DNA of 64,000 bases, taken from Echinimonas agarilytica (GTDB taxonomy: Bacteria > Pseudomonadota > Gammaproteobacteria > Enterobacterales > Neiellaceae). The position numbers and the translations under genes were made by a program. The stretch spans positions 1 through 64,000 of the forward strand of contig NZ_JAMQGP010000001.1 in NCBI RefSeq assembly GCF_023703465.1, read 5' to 3'. The notes below the pieces were generated by a model. The model was not told the DNA's origin. It made no database searches and saw only the letters and a list, made by a program, of their open reading frames with translations. Shown in pieces: positions 10,736 through 23,832 of this stretch. The number at the start of each line of letters is the position of its first letter. Positions within the stretch are counted from its first letter, which is position 1.

Positions 10736-12039
10736 ATAGCCGTGCATGTGCTGCCCAAGCTGTTTACGAAGTGCTCGAACACGGACGCTCGTTAAGTGAT
10801 TCATTGGTCAGTGCTCAACAAGCGTGTACCAACCCAAAAGATAAGGGGCTCATTGCAGAGCTTAGCTATGGCGTGTTGCGTTGGTTACCTCAATTAGACA
10901 TACGCGCCCAAGATAAACTCAGCAAACCATTCAAAGGCAAAAATCGAGTCATTCATCACTTGCTGTTAGTGGGGATGTATCAACTGATCCACACTCGCAT
11001 TCCCGGCCATGCAGCGGTGTCAGAAACTGTAGAAGCATGCCGTCAACTCGGAGCAAAAGGGTTGGCCGGCGTCACCAACGGCGTACTGCGCAGTGTGCAA
11101 CGCGATTTAGCTGCCGAGGTCAACACGTCAACCGATCAACAATGGCCATCCGACACGCTCCAATACGCTCACCCCAAGTGGTTTATTGAAGCACTCAAAG
11201 CCGATTACCCAAATCACTGGCGTTTAATATTAGAAGCTAACACCGAGCGCGCGCCCATGTGGCTTCGGGTGAATCGCCGTAAAATCAGCCGCGACGAGTT
11301 TTTAGATGCGTTGGAAGCCGAGCAAATTGACGCCAATCCTACAATTGTCGGCGAAGATGCTGTTTTACTTGCCGAGCCTTGCGATGTTCGTAAGCTTCCC
11401 GGTTTTGATGACGGTTGGTTTGCGGTGCAAGATTTAGCTGCCCAGCAAGCAGCCAGCTTTCTGCCTGTTCAAGAAAACCTCAAAACACTCGATGTGTGTG
11501 CTGCGCCCGGCGGTAAAACCTGCCACTGGCAAGAGCGCGCCGATAATGCGTTAAACATGCTGGCAATCGATATTGAACCTAAGCGTTTAGCCCGTGTGAC
11601 CGAAAACTTAACGCGCCTAGAGCTTAAAGCGGACATTAAAGTCGCCGATGCCGCATCGCAAGACTGGTGGGATGGAGAGCTATTTGATGCCATTTTGCTG
11701 GATGCGCCCTGTTCCGCAACAGGCGTCATCCGCCGTCATCCCGACATTAAATGGCTTCGGACTAAATCCGACATTCAAGAGTTAAGTCAGCTGCAGTCGA
11801 AGATTCTTCAAAACGTGTGGACTATGCTTAAGCCAAATGGCGTACTATTGTATGCTACATGTTCGGTGTTAAAGGCTGAAAACCAAACACAAATTGTGGA
11901 TTTCCTAGCCGCTCGCACCGATGCTGAGCTGGTTCCAATTCACGAGTATGAGACGCCACAACAACCGGGTTGGCAAATCTTACCCGGCACCGATGGCATG
12001 GATGGATTCTATTACGCGCGCCTTCAAAAGCGAGCCTAA
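10732..12039 (+). CDS. rsmB: 16S rRNA m5C967 methyltransferase
   Basis: The 435-residue protein has an N-terminal NusB-like RNA-binding domain (about 1-140, [19 protein letters not shown]) and a Rossmann SAM-dependent methyltransferase domain. The SAM motif is [14 protein letters not shown]. The two family cysteines are in [17 protein letters not shown] and [13 protein letters not shown], the first serving release and the second being the catalytic nucleophile in this family. It is translationally coupled to fmt by a four-base overlap. Confidence 0.96.
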   Translation: MNSRACAAQAVYEVLEHGRSLSDSLVSAQQACTNPKDKGLIAELSYGVLRWLPQLDIRAQDKLSKPFKGKNRVIHHLLLVGMYQLIHTRIPGHAAVSETVEACRQLGAKGLAGVTNGVLRSVQRDLAAEVNTSTDQQWPSDTLQYAHPKWFIEALKADYPNHWRLILEANTERAPMWLRVNRRKISRDEFLDALEAEQIDANPTIVGEDAVLLAEPCDVRKLPGFDDGWFAVQDLAAQQAASFLPVQENLKTLDVCAAPGGKTCHWQERADNALNMLAIDIEPKRLARVTENLTRLELKADIKVADAASQDWWDGELFDAILLDAPCSATGVIRRHPDIKWLRTKSDIQELSQLQSKILQNVWTMLKPNGVLLYATCSVLKAENQTQIVDFLAARTDAELVPIHEYETPQQPGWQILPGTDGMDGFYYARLQKRA

Positions 12040-12057
12040 GGCAACGACAAAACACTC

Positions 12058-13440
12058 ATGAAGATCATCATTCTTGGTGCAGGGCAGGTCGGCGGAACAT
12101 TGGCCGAGAACCTTGTCGGTGAAAAAAATGAAATTACCGTTGTAGACCACAACAGCATTTGCTTGCGTGAGTTACAAGACCGATTCGATTTACAAGTCGT
12201 TCAGGGCCATGGTGCTCACCCTGATATTCTGGAAAAAGCTGGCGCAGAAGATGCCGACATGTTGATTGCTGTGACCAACAGCGACGAAATCAATATGATG
12301 GCCTGTCAGGTGGCCTACACGCTTTTTCATACTCCCACTAAAATTGCCCGCATTCGCTCAACACAGTATCTCAAGTACAAAGAAAAGTTATTTCAAAACC
12401 AAGACGTACCGGTTGATTACCTCATTGCACCAGAACAACTAGTCACGGCTTATATCAAACGCTTAGTGGAGTACCCCGGCGCACTGCAAGTCATGGACTT
12501 TGCTGACGGCAAAGCCAGCCTAGTGGCGGTGAAAGCCTATTATGGCGGTTCATTAGTGGGCCATGCCTTATCGACCTTGCGTCAACACATGCCCAATATT
12601 GATACTCGAGTGGCCGCAATCTTTCGTCAAGGACGCCCTATTCGGCCGCAAGGCACAACCATTATCGAGGCCGATGACGAAGTCTTCTTCATTGCTGATA
12701 CTCAACACATCCGCTCGGTGATGAGCGAACTGCAACGCCTTGAAGCAAGTTATCGTAAAATTATGATTGCTGGCGGCGGCAATATTGGAATGGGCTTGGC
12801 CAAAGCACTTGAGCGCAGCCACCCTTCGGTGAAGTTAATCGAACGAAATCCAGAGCGCGCTGAATACGTGGCATCAGAGCTGGCTAAAACTACGGTATTT
12901 TGCGGCGATGCGTCAGACCAAGAGCTGCTTAGCGAAGAGCAAATCGAACAAACCGACTTGTTTATTGCGGTTACCGATGATGATGAAGCCAACATTATGT
13001 CAGCCATGCTCGCCAAACGAATGGGCGCGGCCAAAGTCATGGTGCTCATTCAGCGCGGTGCTTATGTCGATTTGGTCCAAGGTGGCGACATTGATATTGC
13101 AATCTCACCACAGCAAGCCACGATTTCGTCGCTACTAACTCATGTTCGCCGCGGCGATATCGTCAACGTATACTCATTGCGACGCGGTGCTGCTGAGGCC
13201 ATCGAAGCCATTGCCCATGGTGATTCGTCTACCTCAAAAGTGGTGGGCCGTGCCATTGCCGATATTAAAATGCCGCCCGGCACTACCATTGGTGCCATTG
13301 TTCGCGGTGAAGAGGTGCTCATTGCCCACGACGATACGCGAATTGAGCAAGATGACCATGTCATTCTATTCTTAGTGGACAAAAAATATATTACGGATGT
13401 TGAACGGCTATTCGAACCCAGTCCGTTCTTCTTCTTCTAG
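12058..13440 (+). CDS. trkA: Trk potassium uptake regulatory subunit TrkA
   Basis: A cytoplasmic NAD-binding gating subunit of the Trk K+ transporter. At 460 residues it has two tandem RCK halves. The first begins with [17 protein letters not shown] and the second, near residue 232, with [17 protein letters not shown]; each half ends in a TrkA_C domain. It is followed after 14 bases by trkH and probably gates both TrkH paralogues in this window. Confidence 0.95.
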   Translation: MKIIILGAGQVGGTLAENLVGEKNEITVVDHNSICLRELQDRFDLQVVQGHGAHPDILEKAGAEDADMLIAVTNSDEINMMACQVAYTLFHTPTKIARIRSTQYLKYKEKLFQNQDVPVDYLIAPEQLVTAYIKRLVEYPGALQVMDFADGKASLVAVKAYYGGSLVGHALSTLRQHMPNIDTRVAAIFRQGRPIRPQGTTIIEADDEVFFIADTQHIRSVMSELQRLEASYRKIMIAGGGNIGMGLAKALERSHPSVKLIERNPERAEYVASELAKTTVFCGDASDQELLSEEQIEQTDLFIAVTDDDEANIMSAMLAKRMGAAKVMVLIQRGAYVDLVQGGDIDIAISPQQATISSLLTHVRRGDIVNVYSLRRGAAEAIEAIAHGDSSTSKVVGRAIADIKMPPGTTIGAIVRGEEVLIAHDDTRIEQDDHVILFLVDKKYITDVERLFEPSPFFFF

Positions 13441-13454
13441 ACGGAGCCCACACC

Positions 13455-14909
13455 ATGCTCAATTTGCGATTATTGATATTGGTGTTGGGCTTGTTTTTAT
13501 CCAAGCTCGCTTTGTTTCTACTGGTACCGATGACCGTTGGGCTTATCACGCTTGATGGCACCGTATTCGATTTCTTCACAGCTGCGATGATTACAGGTGC
13601 CGTAGGTGGTGCGATGATCACCTTTGGCAAGTTAGCACCCTCTCGCCCCAATAGCATGTTACGCGCGCGCGATATGTTCATGCTGACATCAATGGTATGG
13701 CTCATATTCTCGTCTATGGCAGCACTGCCTTTCGTGTTTATCGAACATATCAGCTTTACCGATGCTTTTTTTGAAACCATCTCAGGCGTCACCACCACAG
13801 GTTCGACGGTGCTGTCAGATTTGCCAAACCATGCACCGAGTATTCTCATCTGGCGCTCCATTTTGCAGTGGCTCGGTGGTATTGGTTTTATTGTGATGGG
13901 CGTAGGCATTTTGCCTTACCTAAACGTAGGCGGCATGAAGCTTTTTCAAACGGAATCCTCAGACTGGAGCGACAAGCAAGTCCCTCGCTTGAAGCATTAC
14001 ACTGCGCTGCTGTTTACCGCATACTCAATCCTCACTGCGTTATGCATGGTGTGTTACAAGCTTTCAGGAATGTCTTGGTTCGACGCTATCAATCATGCGC
14101 TCACTACACTCTCAACCGGGGGCTATTCAACCTCTGATGCCTCGATGGCTGGCTTTCCCGTCGCTGCGCACTGGGTCGCGATTGTGTTTATGTTTGCCGG
14201 CGGCATTCCACTGCTGTTGTTTATCCAATCTGCTCGCCGGAAGTCACTCAATCCTTGGCAAGATCAGCAGCTCATGGGGTATCTAAAGTTGGTGTTGCTA
14301 GCTTCTGCGGTACTGACTGCATACCTATACATGACTCACCAACAATCCTTGATTGACGCTGCACGATTGAGCCTGTTCAACGTTATTTCCATTGTCACAA
14401 CCACAGGCTTTGCACTCACCGATTATTCGGCTTGGGGCGCGCTCGCAGCTGGGCTATTTTTTCTTCTCACTTTTGCCGGCGGATGTTCGGGATCCACCGC
14501 AGGTGGCATTAAAATTTTTCGTTTTCAGGTAGCGTGGGAGATCATGTTGCGCCACCTCCGGAGTCAGGTGCACCCCTACGGCACCTTCACAGCACGATAC
14601 AACAAGCGGCCCATCTCAGATGACATTGTGGCTTCTGTGCTCACATTAGCATTCCTGTTTATGCTCACTATGGCACTGCTGACCTTGTTTTTGGCAGCAC
14701 TTGGATTGGACTTTGTCACGGCTTTAACCGGGGCAGTCACTGCGGTCTGCAATGTTGGGCCTGGATTAGGAGATACGATTGGCCCTGCTGGCAATTTCTC
14801 ATCGTTACCCGATGCCGCCAAATGGGCGTTAGGTATTGGAATGTTGGCAGGACGATTGGAGATCACCACCTTGGTGATCTTGTTCTTGCCTAAGTTTTGG
14901 AAAAAGTAA
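13455..14909 (+). CDS. trkH: Trk potassium channel subunit TrkH, first paralogue
   Basis: A 484-residue inner-membrane protein of the SKT superfamily with four pore-loop repeats. Filter-like segments are SGVTTTGSTVLSDL, TLSTGGYSTSDAS, TTTGFALTDYSAWG and VCNVGPGLGD. Each pore loop keeps a glycine at the selectivity position. It is in an apparent operon with trkA. A second TrkH at 15485-16936 resembles the classical enterobacterial TrkH more closely, so this copy is the trkA-linked paralogue common in marine gammaproteobacteria. Confidence 0.93.
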   Translation: MLNLRLLILVLGLFLSKLALFLLVPMTVGLITLDGTVFDFFTAAMITGAVGGAMITFGKLAPSRPNSMLRARDMFMLTSMVWLIFSSMAALPFVFIEHISFTDAFFETISGVTTTGSTVLSDLPNHAPSILIWRSILQWLGGIGFIVMGVGILPYLNVGGMKLFQTESSDWSDKQVPRLKHYTALLFTAYSILTALCMVCYKLSGMSWFDAINHALTTLSTGGYSTSDASMAGFPVAAHWVAIVFMFAGGIPLLLFIQSARRKSLNPWQDQQLMGYLKLVLLASAVLTAYLYMTHQQSLIDAARLSLFNVISIVTTTGFALTDYSAWGALAAGLFFLLTFAGGCSGSTAGGIKIFRFQVAWEIMLRHLRSQVHPYGTFTARYNKRPISDDIVASVLTLAFLFMLTMALLTLFLAALGLDFVTALTGAVTAVCNVGPGLGDTIGPAGNFSSLPDAAKWALGIGMLAGRLEITTLVILFLPKFWKK

Positions 14910-14921
14910 ACGCTGTTGGAT

Positions 14922-15464
14922 TTAGTGGAGTTTCGATACTCGCTCAGCGAAGTGTCTCACATCCGCCCAGTCGGTATAGTCAATATCTCGACTCGTATCG
15001 GTATTGCCTTTGGTCATCCACATAATAAATCGAATGATCATTTTGTCAGACCACTTATATTTGCTGTAAAGCAATGCGCCGGCAAACACATGAGCAACAC
15101 TGGGTTGCCAGTCCACTTCAGCTAAAAACCTCTTAATGTAAGGGTTGGTATCTACGGTATTTTTGTTGGGCTTTCTAGCTGTTAGATTGACACTGAAAAA
15201 CACGGTTGTCGTGTCTTCAAGTTGTGCCTTATGAGCTTTAATAAACGCTGCGAGATGCTTTTCATGCTTTCCGTAATGAATAGAGCCAGCCAACACTACT
15301 TTTGAGAACGATGCTATATCGGGCACCGACTCTTCAGCGTCAGATAGACGTCGCGTAGTGACCTGTGCGCCATCAGCTTCCAATACATCTTGTATACAGG
15401 CCATTATTTTAGCGGTTTGACCTTCACGGCTCGTGTAAACAAGCAATACATCGCGCTCAGACAT
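14922..15464 (-). CDS. hemG: Menaquinone-dependent protoporphyrinogen IX dehydrogenase
   Basis: A long-chain flavodoxin-like enzyme that oxidises protoporphyrinogen IX to protoporphyrin IX and passes electrons to the quinone pool. At 180 residues it has the FMN phosphate loop LLVYTSREGQTAKI near the N-terminus, VVLAGSIHYGKHEKHL, and the HemG-type tail LNKN-like FFSVNLTARKPNKNT with YIKRFLAEVDWQP. AAGGAAGAG precedes the ATG. It is downstream of the second trkH on the same strand (20-base gap), the same trkH-hemG pair seen in Escherichia coli. Confidence 0.93.
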   Translation of the reverse strand: MSERDVLLVYTSREGQTAKIMACIQDVLEADGAQVTTRRLSDAEESVPDIASFSKVVLAGSIHYGKHEKHLAAFIKAHKAQLEDTTTVFFSVNLTARKPNKNTVDTNPYIKRFLAEVDWQPSVAHVFAGALLYSKYKWSDKMIIRFIMWMTKGNTDTSRDIDYTDWADVRHFAERVSKLH

Positions 15465-15484
15465 GCATCTCTTCCTTTAATGGT

Positions 15485-16936
15485 TTAATTTCGCCAAAAT
15501 GCCGGCGTGAGTAATACTAACAGCGTAAAGACTTCGAGCCGGCCAAATAGCATGGCCACAATTAACAGCCATTTCGAGGCTGTTGGCACATCGCCGTAAT
15601 GCACCGCCACTTCGCCTAAGCCTGGGCCCAAGTTATTCAACGTAGCAGCCGTAGCAGAGAATGCGCTGACCTCTTCCATGCCCGTACCTACCAATCCTAA
15701 CATGATGATGACGAATACTAAGGCATAGGCTGCAAAGAACCCCCAGACCGCGTCCATCACGCGTTCAGGGACGGGTTTTCGGCCCAAGCGAATGGAGTAA
15801 ATAGCCTTGGGGTGCACCAAACGCTTCAACTCTCGGATGCCTTGTAAATTCATCAATAACACACGAATCACTTTAATACCGCCGCCCGTTGAGCCTGCAC
15901 AACCACCAATGAATGACGCAAACATCAGAAGAATCGGCAAAAACAACGGCCATGCCGTAAAGTCAGTTGTGACAAACCCTGCGGTGGTACTCATGGATAC
16001 GGCTTGAAGCAACGCCTGATCCAATGTTTTTCCTACAGAATCGTAAACACTGTCACCTAACAACACCATAAAACACAGCAGCACCAAGCACACCTGAATA
16101 CCAATGAAGGTTCTAAGCTCTGGATCACGCATGTACATCTTAAGTGAGCGGGTCACCACATATGCGTGATGCAATGCGAAATTTACGCCTGAAATAAGCA
16201 AAAACACCACACAAACTATATTCACAGCGGCACTGTCAAAATACCCTAAGCTGGCGTCATGAGTGGAAAATCCGCCAATAGCGATGGTTGAAAAGCTATG
16301 ACAAATGGCATCAAACCAATTCATGCCTGCAAAGTAGTAGGCCAACGCACAAGCAACCGTAAGTGACAAATAGATATACCAAAGGTATTGCGCGGTATCT
16401 GCAATTCTTGGAGTCATTTTCGAATCTTTCACAGGCCCCGGAGTTTCTGCGCGATACAGCTGCATGCCCCCAACACCCAGCAATGGCAAGATAGCCACCG
16501 CCAACACAATGATTCCCATGCCGCCAAACCACTGCAGTTGCTGCCGATAAAACAAAATTGCTTTGGGCAGATCATCCAACCCCGACAGCACAGTGGCCCC
16601 AGTAGTGGTTAAGCCTGAAAATGACTCAAAAAAGGCATCTGCTGTGGAAATGTTCAATGATTCACTGATTAAAAATGGCACCGCCCCAACGGTTCCCAAT
16701 ACGGTCCAAAACAAAACCACAATCAAAAAGCCTTCTCGGGCTTTCAAATCACGGCTTGCATTTCGGTTGGGCAACCATGAAAACAGGCCAATCACTAAAC
16801 AAATGAAAAAAGCCAAGGTAAACGCAAGGCCGCCACCATCCTTAAAATGGAGGGACACCAACGCTGGCGGAATCATAGTGACACTGAAAATTGTCACCAA
16901 GATGCCTAAAATTCGGGCTAGAGAACGGAATTCCAT
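15485..16936 (-). CDS. trkH: Trk potassium channel subunit TrkH, second paralogue
   Basis: A 483-residue K+ translocation subunit. Its pore-loop segments GLTTTGATVLSGLDDLP, TIAIGGFSTHDASLGYF, STTAGFVTTDF and NNLGPGLGEVA are of the enterobacterial TrkH type, as is its position between yigZ and hemG. It differs clearly from the trkA-linked copy across the convergent junction, so this is an old paralogue rather than a recent duplication. It needs TrkA for gating. Confidence 0.94.
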   Translation of the reverse strand: MEFRSLARILGILVTIFSVTMIPPALVSLHFKDGGGLAFTLAFFICLVIGLFSWLPNRNASRDLKAREGFLIVVLFWTVLGTVGAVPFLISESLNISTADAFFESFSGLTTTGATVLSGLDDLPKAILFYRQQLQWFGGMGIIVLAVAILPLLGVGGMQLYRAETPGPVKDSKMTPRIADTAQYLWYIYLSLTVACALAYYFAGMNWFDAICHSFSTIAIGGFSTHDASLGYFDSAAVNIVCVVFLLISGVNFALHHAYVVTRSLKMYMRDPELRTFIGIQVCLVLLCFMVLLGDSVYDSVGKTLDQALLQAVSMSTTAGFVTTDFTAWPLFLPILLMFASFIGGCAGSTGGGIKVIRVLLMNLQGIRELKRLVHPKAIYSIRLGRKPVPERVMDAVWGFFAAYALVFVIIMLGLVGTGMEEVSAFSATAATLNNLGPGLGEVAVHYGDVPTASKWLLIVAMLFGRLEVFTLLVLLTPAFWRN

Positions 16937-17016
16937 GAACTATTCGAAGTCGAGAAACCAATGGAAATGAATATCTTGTAAGTTTGAAGTTAAATAGCGC
17001 TAGGCGCAAGGAATAG

Positions 17017-17637
17017 TCACGCTTTGTTGCTATGGATGTGAATAGTACCCGCACCTAAATCTAACAATTGTTGTGTAAAATCCTGTTCAGCAGTCAATGG
17101 CACGGTCAACACTAACGTCACTTGGTCGGTAAATTCACTGCCGGTCACCGCTCCGTCGAATCTAGCCACAAGGTGCAAAACCTGCTGATGCAGTGGGTAA
17201 GACAATGTAATTTTAAGCTGTACCAATGGTAAACATTGTTGCCATTGCGTGTGCTCAAACACCGCTCGCACTGCGCCAGCATAAGCACGAACCAAGCCGC
17301 CTGTACCCAACTTCACGCCACCAAAATAACGCACCACCATCACCATTAAAAAGCCCGCTGGTTTACCGGTAAGTACGGCAAGCATAGGCCGCCCTGCAGT
17401 GCCACTGGGTTCTCCATCATCACTTGAACCGCTGGCGTGAACATCAAACGGGGTGTCTACGATTTGTGCCCAGCAGTGATGCCTTGCATGGGGATGCAAA
17501 GCCTTGATGCGTGCTTTAGCTTGGTCGGCTTCTTGAAGTGAGGATACAGGTTCGAGATAAGCAATAAAGCGGCTGTTCTTAATTTCTATTTCAGCTTCAG
17601 CCGCTTGTTCAGGACGCCAATAGTCGGTTTGTGCCAT
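17017..17637 (-). CDS. yigZ: IMPACT/YigZ family protein
   Basis: The 206-residue protein has an N-terminal UPF0029/Impact domain with KNSRFIAYLEPV, the signature HHCWAQIV and SGSSDDGEPSGTAGRPML, and GGVKLGTGGLVRAYAG. A C-terminal ferredoxin-like domain (DUF1949, about 140-206) follows. Homologues are linked to translation control or ribosome rescue, but the bacterial role is uncertain. It starts three bases after the pepQ stop, so the two are probably one transcript. Confidence 0.92.
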   Translation of the reverse strand: MAQTDYWRPEQAAEAEIEIKNSRFIAYLEPVSSLQEADQAKARIKALHPHARHHCWAQIVDTPFDVHASGSSDDGEPSGTAGRPMLAVLTGKPAGFLMVMVVRYFGGVKLGTGGLVRAYAGAVRAVFEHTQWQQCLPLVQLKITLSYPLHQQVLHLVARFDGAVTGSEFTDQVTLVLTVPLTAEQDFTQQLLDLGAGTIHIHSNKA

Positions 17638-17640
17638 TAA

Positions 17641-19047
<1,407 letters not shown>

Positions 19048-19111
19048 TTAAACACTTGTTTTAAATTCCTGTTGATATTTTTCTCTGAATGAACAACACT
19101 CAAGCGCACAA

Positions 19112-19124
19112 CTGGTTTGACCAG
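19112..19124 (+). promoter_or_regulatory. FadR-like operator upstream of fadBA
   Basis: CTGGTTTGACCAG has five-base arms with a three-base centre. It matches the FadR operator core (CTGGTnnGACCAG) known in front of fadBA in Escherichia coli. It overlaps a possible -35 TTGACC (19117-19122) and lies 57 bases before the chosen fadB ATG. This fits repression lifted by long-chain acyl-CoA; FadR itself is outside the window. Confidence 0.65.
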
Positions 19125-19181
19125 ATAACAATAAATCCGAATATGCACCCTATTTTTATCGCGAATGCTCGGAGACGCGTC

Positions 19182-21335
19182 ATGATTTTTGAATCTAATA
19201 ACATCAAAGTGAGCTTGCTCGACAACGGTATAGCTGAACTCTGTTTTGATGCCGAAGGCTCGGTTAACAAGTTAGACCGCGCTACCCTTCAAATGCTCGA
19301 TGAAGGCCTCGAGGCCATCACCAACAGTAGCTCAGATATTAAAGGCGTATTGGTCAGTTCGGCCAAAGATAGCTTTATTGTCGGAGCTGACATCACAGAG
19401 TTTTTAGGCTTGTTTGCCCTTCCCGATGGTGAACTTGCAAACTGGCTAACCCTTGCCAACAAAATATTCAACAAGTTAGAAGATCTGCCTTTACCGACCG
19501 CCAGCGCTATCCGTGGTTTTGCCTTAGGCGGCGGTATGGAAACTATATTATCAACCGACTTCCGAGTAGCCGATGAAACGGCCACGGTTGGTTTGCCTGA
19601 AACCAAACTCGGCATCATGCCCGGATTTGGCGGTACGGTTCGCTTGCCCCGATTGATTGGTGCAGACAACGCGCTTGAGTGGATCACTACAGGCAAAAAC
19701 TACAAAGCAAAAGCAGCCCTTGCAGTCGGAGCAGTCGATGCGGTTGTGGCTAAAGGTAATGCACGTAAGATCGCACTCGAAATGCTCACCGATGCGGCAG
19801 AAGGACGCTTAGACTGGCAATGTCGCCGCGCTCATAAAGTCGCACCTTTAACCTTAAGTAAACTCGAAGCAGCCATGAGTTTTACCACCGCCAAAGGCAT
19901 GGTGGCAATGAAAGCGGGTAAACACTACCCTGCTCCAATGATGGCAGTGACAACAGTTGAAGCCTCGTCAACATTCGGTCGTCAGCAAGCGCTAGAAAAT
20001 GAACAACAAGGCTTTATTAAGCTCGCTAAGTCTGACGTGGCGCAAGCGCTCGTTGGTATATTCTTGAATGACCAATACATCAAGTCATTAGCGAAGAAAG
20101 CCGGCAAGTCCGCCAAAACAGTTAACGCTGGCGCGGTATTGGGTGCGGGCATCATGGGCGGCGGCATCGCTTATCAAGGCGCGAGCCGTGGCACGTCTAT
20201 GGTCATGAAAGACATCAATCAAGACGCGCTTGAATTAGGTCTTTCCGAAGCCAGTAAACTTCTCAATAAGCAGCTCGATCGTGGGCGTATCAAAGGTTGC
20301 GACATGGCGAAGATACTCAACAGTATCGTGCCGTCATTAGAATATAGTGCGCTGGCCCATGTGGACGCGGTCGTTGAAGCCGTGGTGGAACACCCAGCAG
20401 TTAAAGGAAAGGTGCTTGCTGAGGTAGAAGAAGCCGTAGGCGACAACACCATCATCACATCAAACACGTCGACTATTTCCATTAACCAACTTGCCAAAAG
20501 CCTAAAAGATCCATCACGCTTCTGTGGTATGCACTTCTTCAACCCCGTACATCGTATGCCGTTGGTTGAAATCATTCGCGGTGAGAACACCTCTGATGAA
20601 ACCATTGCAACTATCGTAGCGTGGGCCGCTAAGATGGGTAAATCACCGGTCGTTGTCAATGATTGCCCTGGTTTTTTCGTGAACCGTGTGTTGTTCCCCT
20701 ACTTTGGTGGATTCACCAAATTACTTGCCGATGGCGTCGACTTTGAACGCATCGACCGCATCATGGAAAAGCAATTTGGATGGCCAATGGGCCCAGCGTA
20801 CTTGCTCGACGTTGTGGGACTTGATACTGCACATCATGCACAGGCAGTAATGGCCGAAGGGTTCCCAGAGCGAATGGCTAAAGAAGGCAGCGATGCCATT
20901 GACCTTATGTTTGAGAACAAACGTTTCGGCCAAAAGAACGGTCACGGTTTTTATCAGTACACCACAGATAAACGTGGAAAGCCCAAGAAAGTGCCTTGTC
21001 CAGACGGTAAAGCATTGCTCGCAACCGAACGTACCTTGGAAATTATCGATGAAGATATTATCGCCCGCGTAATGATCCCAATGATCTTGGAAACCGTGCG
21101 CTGTTTAGAAGAAAGTATTATTGCGTCGCCCGCTGAAGCAGACATTGCATTGGTCTATGGCCTTGGTTTCCCTCCTTTCCGCGGTGGTGTATTCCGTTAC
21201 CTCGAAACCATAGGCTTACCTCAGTTTGTTGAATTGGCAGACCGATTTGCTTCTTTAGGAGCTCTGTATCAAGTGACCCCCACCATGCGCTCGATGGCTG
21301 ACAACGGCCAAACCTATTTGACCGCCGCTAAGTAA
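19182..21335 (+). CDS. fadB: Fatty acid oxidation complex alpha subunit
   Basis: A multifunctional enoyl-CoA hydratase/isomerase and L-3-hydroxyacyl-CoA dehydrogenase of aerobic beta-oxidation. The N-terminal crotonase half has [35 protein letters not shown] and [17 protein letters not shown]. The dehydrogenase half has the NAD motif [16 protein letters not shown] and the catalytic-His motif [19 protein letters not shown] reject the earlier ATG at 19089. The protein matches FadB only from [10 protein letters not shown] at 19182, which has GGAGA upstream and gives 717 residues, close to 729 in Escherichia coli. fadA follows after 15 bases. Confidence 0.96.
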   Translation: MIFESNNIKVSLLDNGIAELCFDAEGSVNKLDRATLQMLDEGLEAITNSSSDIKGVLVSSAKDSFIVGADITEFLGLFALPDGELANWLTLANKIFNKLEDLPLPTASAIRGFALGGGMETILSTDFRVADETATVGLPETKLGIMPGFGGTVRLPRLIGADNALEWITTGKNYKAKAALAVGAVDAVVAKGNARKIALEMLTDAAEGRLDWQCRRAHKVAPLTLSKLEAAMSFTTAKGMVAMKAGKHYPAPMMAVTTVEASSTFGRQQALENEQQGFIKLAKSDVAQALVGIFLNDQYIKSLAKKAGKSAKTVNAGAVLGAGIMGGGIAYQGASRGTSMVMKDINQDALELGLSEASKLLNKQLDRGRIKGCDMAKILNSIVPSLEYSALAHVDAVVEAVVEHPAVKGKVLAEVEEAVGDNTIITSNTSTISINQLAKSLKDPSRFCGMHFFNPVHRMPLVEIIRGENTSDETIATIVAWAAKMGKSPVVVNDCPGFFVNRVLFPYFGGFTKLLADGVDFERIDRIMEKQFGWPMGPAYLLDVVGLDTAHHAQAVMAEGFPERMAKEGSDAIDLMFENKRFGQKNGHGFYQYTTDKRGKPKKVPCPDGKALLATERTLEIIDEDIIARVMIPMILETVRCLEESIIASPAEADIALVYGLGFPPFRGGVFRYLETIGLPQFVELADRFASLGALYQVTPTMRSMADNGQTYLTAAK

Positions 21336-22517
<1,182 letters not shown>

Positions 22518-22601
22518 TTTCGTGCTGCCCAAGTGCCCTACACATTTGGCATTCCAACCCGCGATTAGATAAATACCGAAGAGTATTTCCCAACACCTAT
22601 T

Positions 22602-22624
22602 GCCGCTCATGGAGCGGCTTTTTT
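22602..22624 (+). terminator. fadBA rho-independent terminator
   Basis: A seven-base GC-rich stem (GCCGCTC and GAGCGGC) with a three-base loop is followed by TTTTTT, about 85 bases after the fadA stop. Confidence 0.9.
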
Positions 22625-22721
22625 ATATCTTCAGCATTGTAATGATAGGGAGTGTTGGCTGTCTTTGTTATGATGGGGCACCTACACGCATATGCTTTGT
22701 TCATTCACTAGGAACCGGTCT

Positions 22722-22973
22722 GTGAGTCAGTCTTCTCAAAACATTATTGTTCACCGTACACTCGATACAATCGGCTTGCGTTGCCCTGAACCTGTCATGA
22801 TGGTTCGTAAGACCGTTCGTGAAATGCAGGCAAAAGAGATATTGCTCGTTACAGCAGACGATCACTCTACCACCCGAGATATCCCAAGTTTTTGTGAGTT
22901 TATGGAACACAAATTAGTGCATGCAGAAGTTAACACTGCCCCCTTTCGATATTGGATAAAGAAAGGCATGTAA
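22722..22973 (+). CDS. tusA: Sulfur carrier protein TusA
   Basis: A small persulfide carrier that takes sulfur from IscS for tRNA 2-thiouridine and other pathways. The family motif with the active cysteine is [12 protein letters not shown], followed by [20 protein letters not shown] and the C-terminal FRYWIKKG. I prefer the GTG at 22722, which has AGGA eight bases upstream and gives 83 residues. An in-frame ATG at 22692 would add ten residues not usual in the family. A parS site starts three bases after its stop codon. Confidence 0.92.
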   Translation: MSQSSQNIIVHRTLDTIGLRCPEPVMMVRKTVREMQAKEILLVTADDHSTTRDIPSFCEFMEHKLVHAEVNTAPFRYWIKKGM

Positions 22974-22976
22974 GTA

Positions 22977-22992
22977 TGTTTCACGTGAAACA
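22977..22992. promoter_or_regulatory. parS centromere site 1
   Basis: TGTTTCACGTGAAACA is an exact match to the conserved bacterial chromosomal parS palindrome bound by ParB. It lies between the ends of tusA and tag. parAB are not in the window. Confidence 0.9.
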
Positions 22993-23064
22993 TGCATCTC
23001 ACAACATACCTTATCAGGCGTTCTAATAGGCTTAAGCACAACAATCAATGCCTCAAATTCAGCT

Positions 23065-23643
23065 CTACCGCACCAATTTTTGAACTTCCTTCTTTCTGAA
23101 ACAGCTATTGGCGTGATCATTAACTAGACCAGTCGCTTGTAGGTGAGAGTAGACCGTCGTAGAACCTAGAAATTTGAATCCCCGTTTTTTCAGATCTTTG
23201 GCAAGGGCATCACTGAGTGGCGAATTTGCTACGTAATCATCAATTGAATCGATGCTATTCACTATGGGCTGATGATCCACGTAAGCCCATATGTAACTGC
23301 AAAAACTACCAAACTCTTGTTGAATTTGAAGGAAGCATTTCGCGTTATTTATGCTGGCTTCAATCTTTAATCGATTTCGAACGATGGAAGCATCGAGCAT
23401 CAATCGTTCCACATCTTTCTGGTTCATCGATGCAACTTGACGCACGTCGAAATCCAAAAATGCATGCCGATAACCTTGGCGCTTTTTCAAAATGGTATAC
23501 CAACTCAATCCCGCTTGAGCAGACTCCAACACCAAGAATTGGAACATGGTAGCGTCGTCGTATACTGGAACCCCCCATTCAGTGTCGTGGTATTCCACAT
23601 AATCGGGTTTGCTGACGTCCAGCCACGGGCAGCGCTCACACAT
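23065..23643 (-). CDS. tag: DNA-3-methyladenine glycosylase I
   Basis: Excises 3-methyladenine from alkylated DNA. The 192 residues have the zinc-binding and family residues in CERCPWLDVSKPDYVEYHDTEW-type N-terminal sequence (Cys2/Cys5, the YHD motif) and the C-terminal NDHANSCFRK. The segment AQAGLSWYTILKKR forms the lesion-binding region. It is a monocistronic minus-strand gene convergent with tusA. Confidence 0.95.
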   Translation of the reverse strand: MCERCPWLDVSKPDYVEYHDTEWGVPVYDDATMFQFLVLESAQAGLSWYTILKKRQGYRHAFLDFDVRQVASMNQKDVERLMLDASIVRNRLKIEASINNAKCFLQIQQEFGSFCSYIWAYVDHQPIVNSIDSIDDYVANSPLSDALAKDLKKRGFKFLGSTTVYSHLQATGLVNDHANSCFRKKEVQKLVR

Positions 23644-23832
23644 ATGAAGTCCTTCGTTAAGAGTGTTTTAATGAGTCCTGAAACTGCAACGGACACGATA
23701 TTCCAACACAGACTTGACCATTAGTTTGGCGAAATCAAAAAAAACGACCAAACGACTATAACTTAACCTACATTCCGAGCACTTCAAACGGTATACTTAG
23801 CGTCTTTTTATTTTTCGGATAACGATCCAGGC

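Noticed and set aside
19089..19181. N-terminal extension of FadB from an upstream ATG
   Set aside because: The 31 extra residues do not match FadB and would place the FadR-like operator inside the coding region; the ATG at 19182 has GGAGA.
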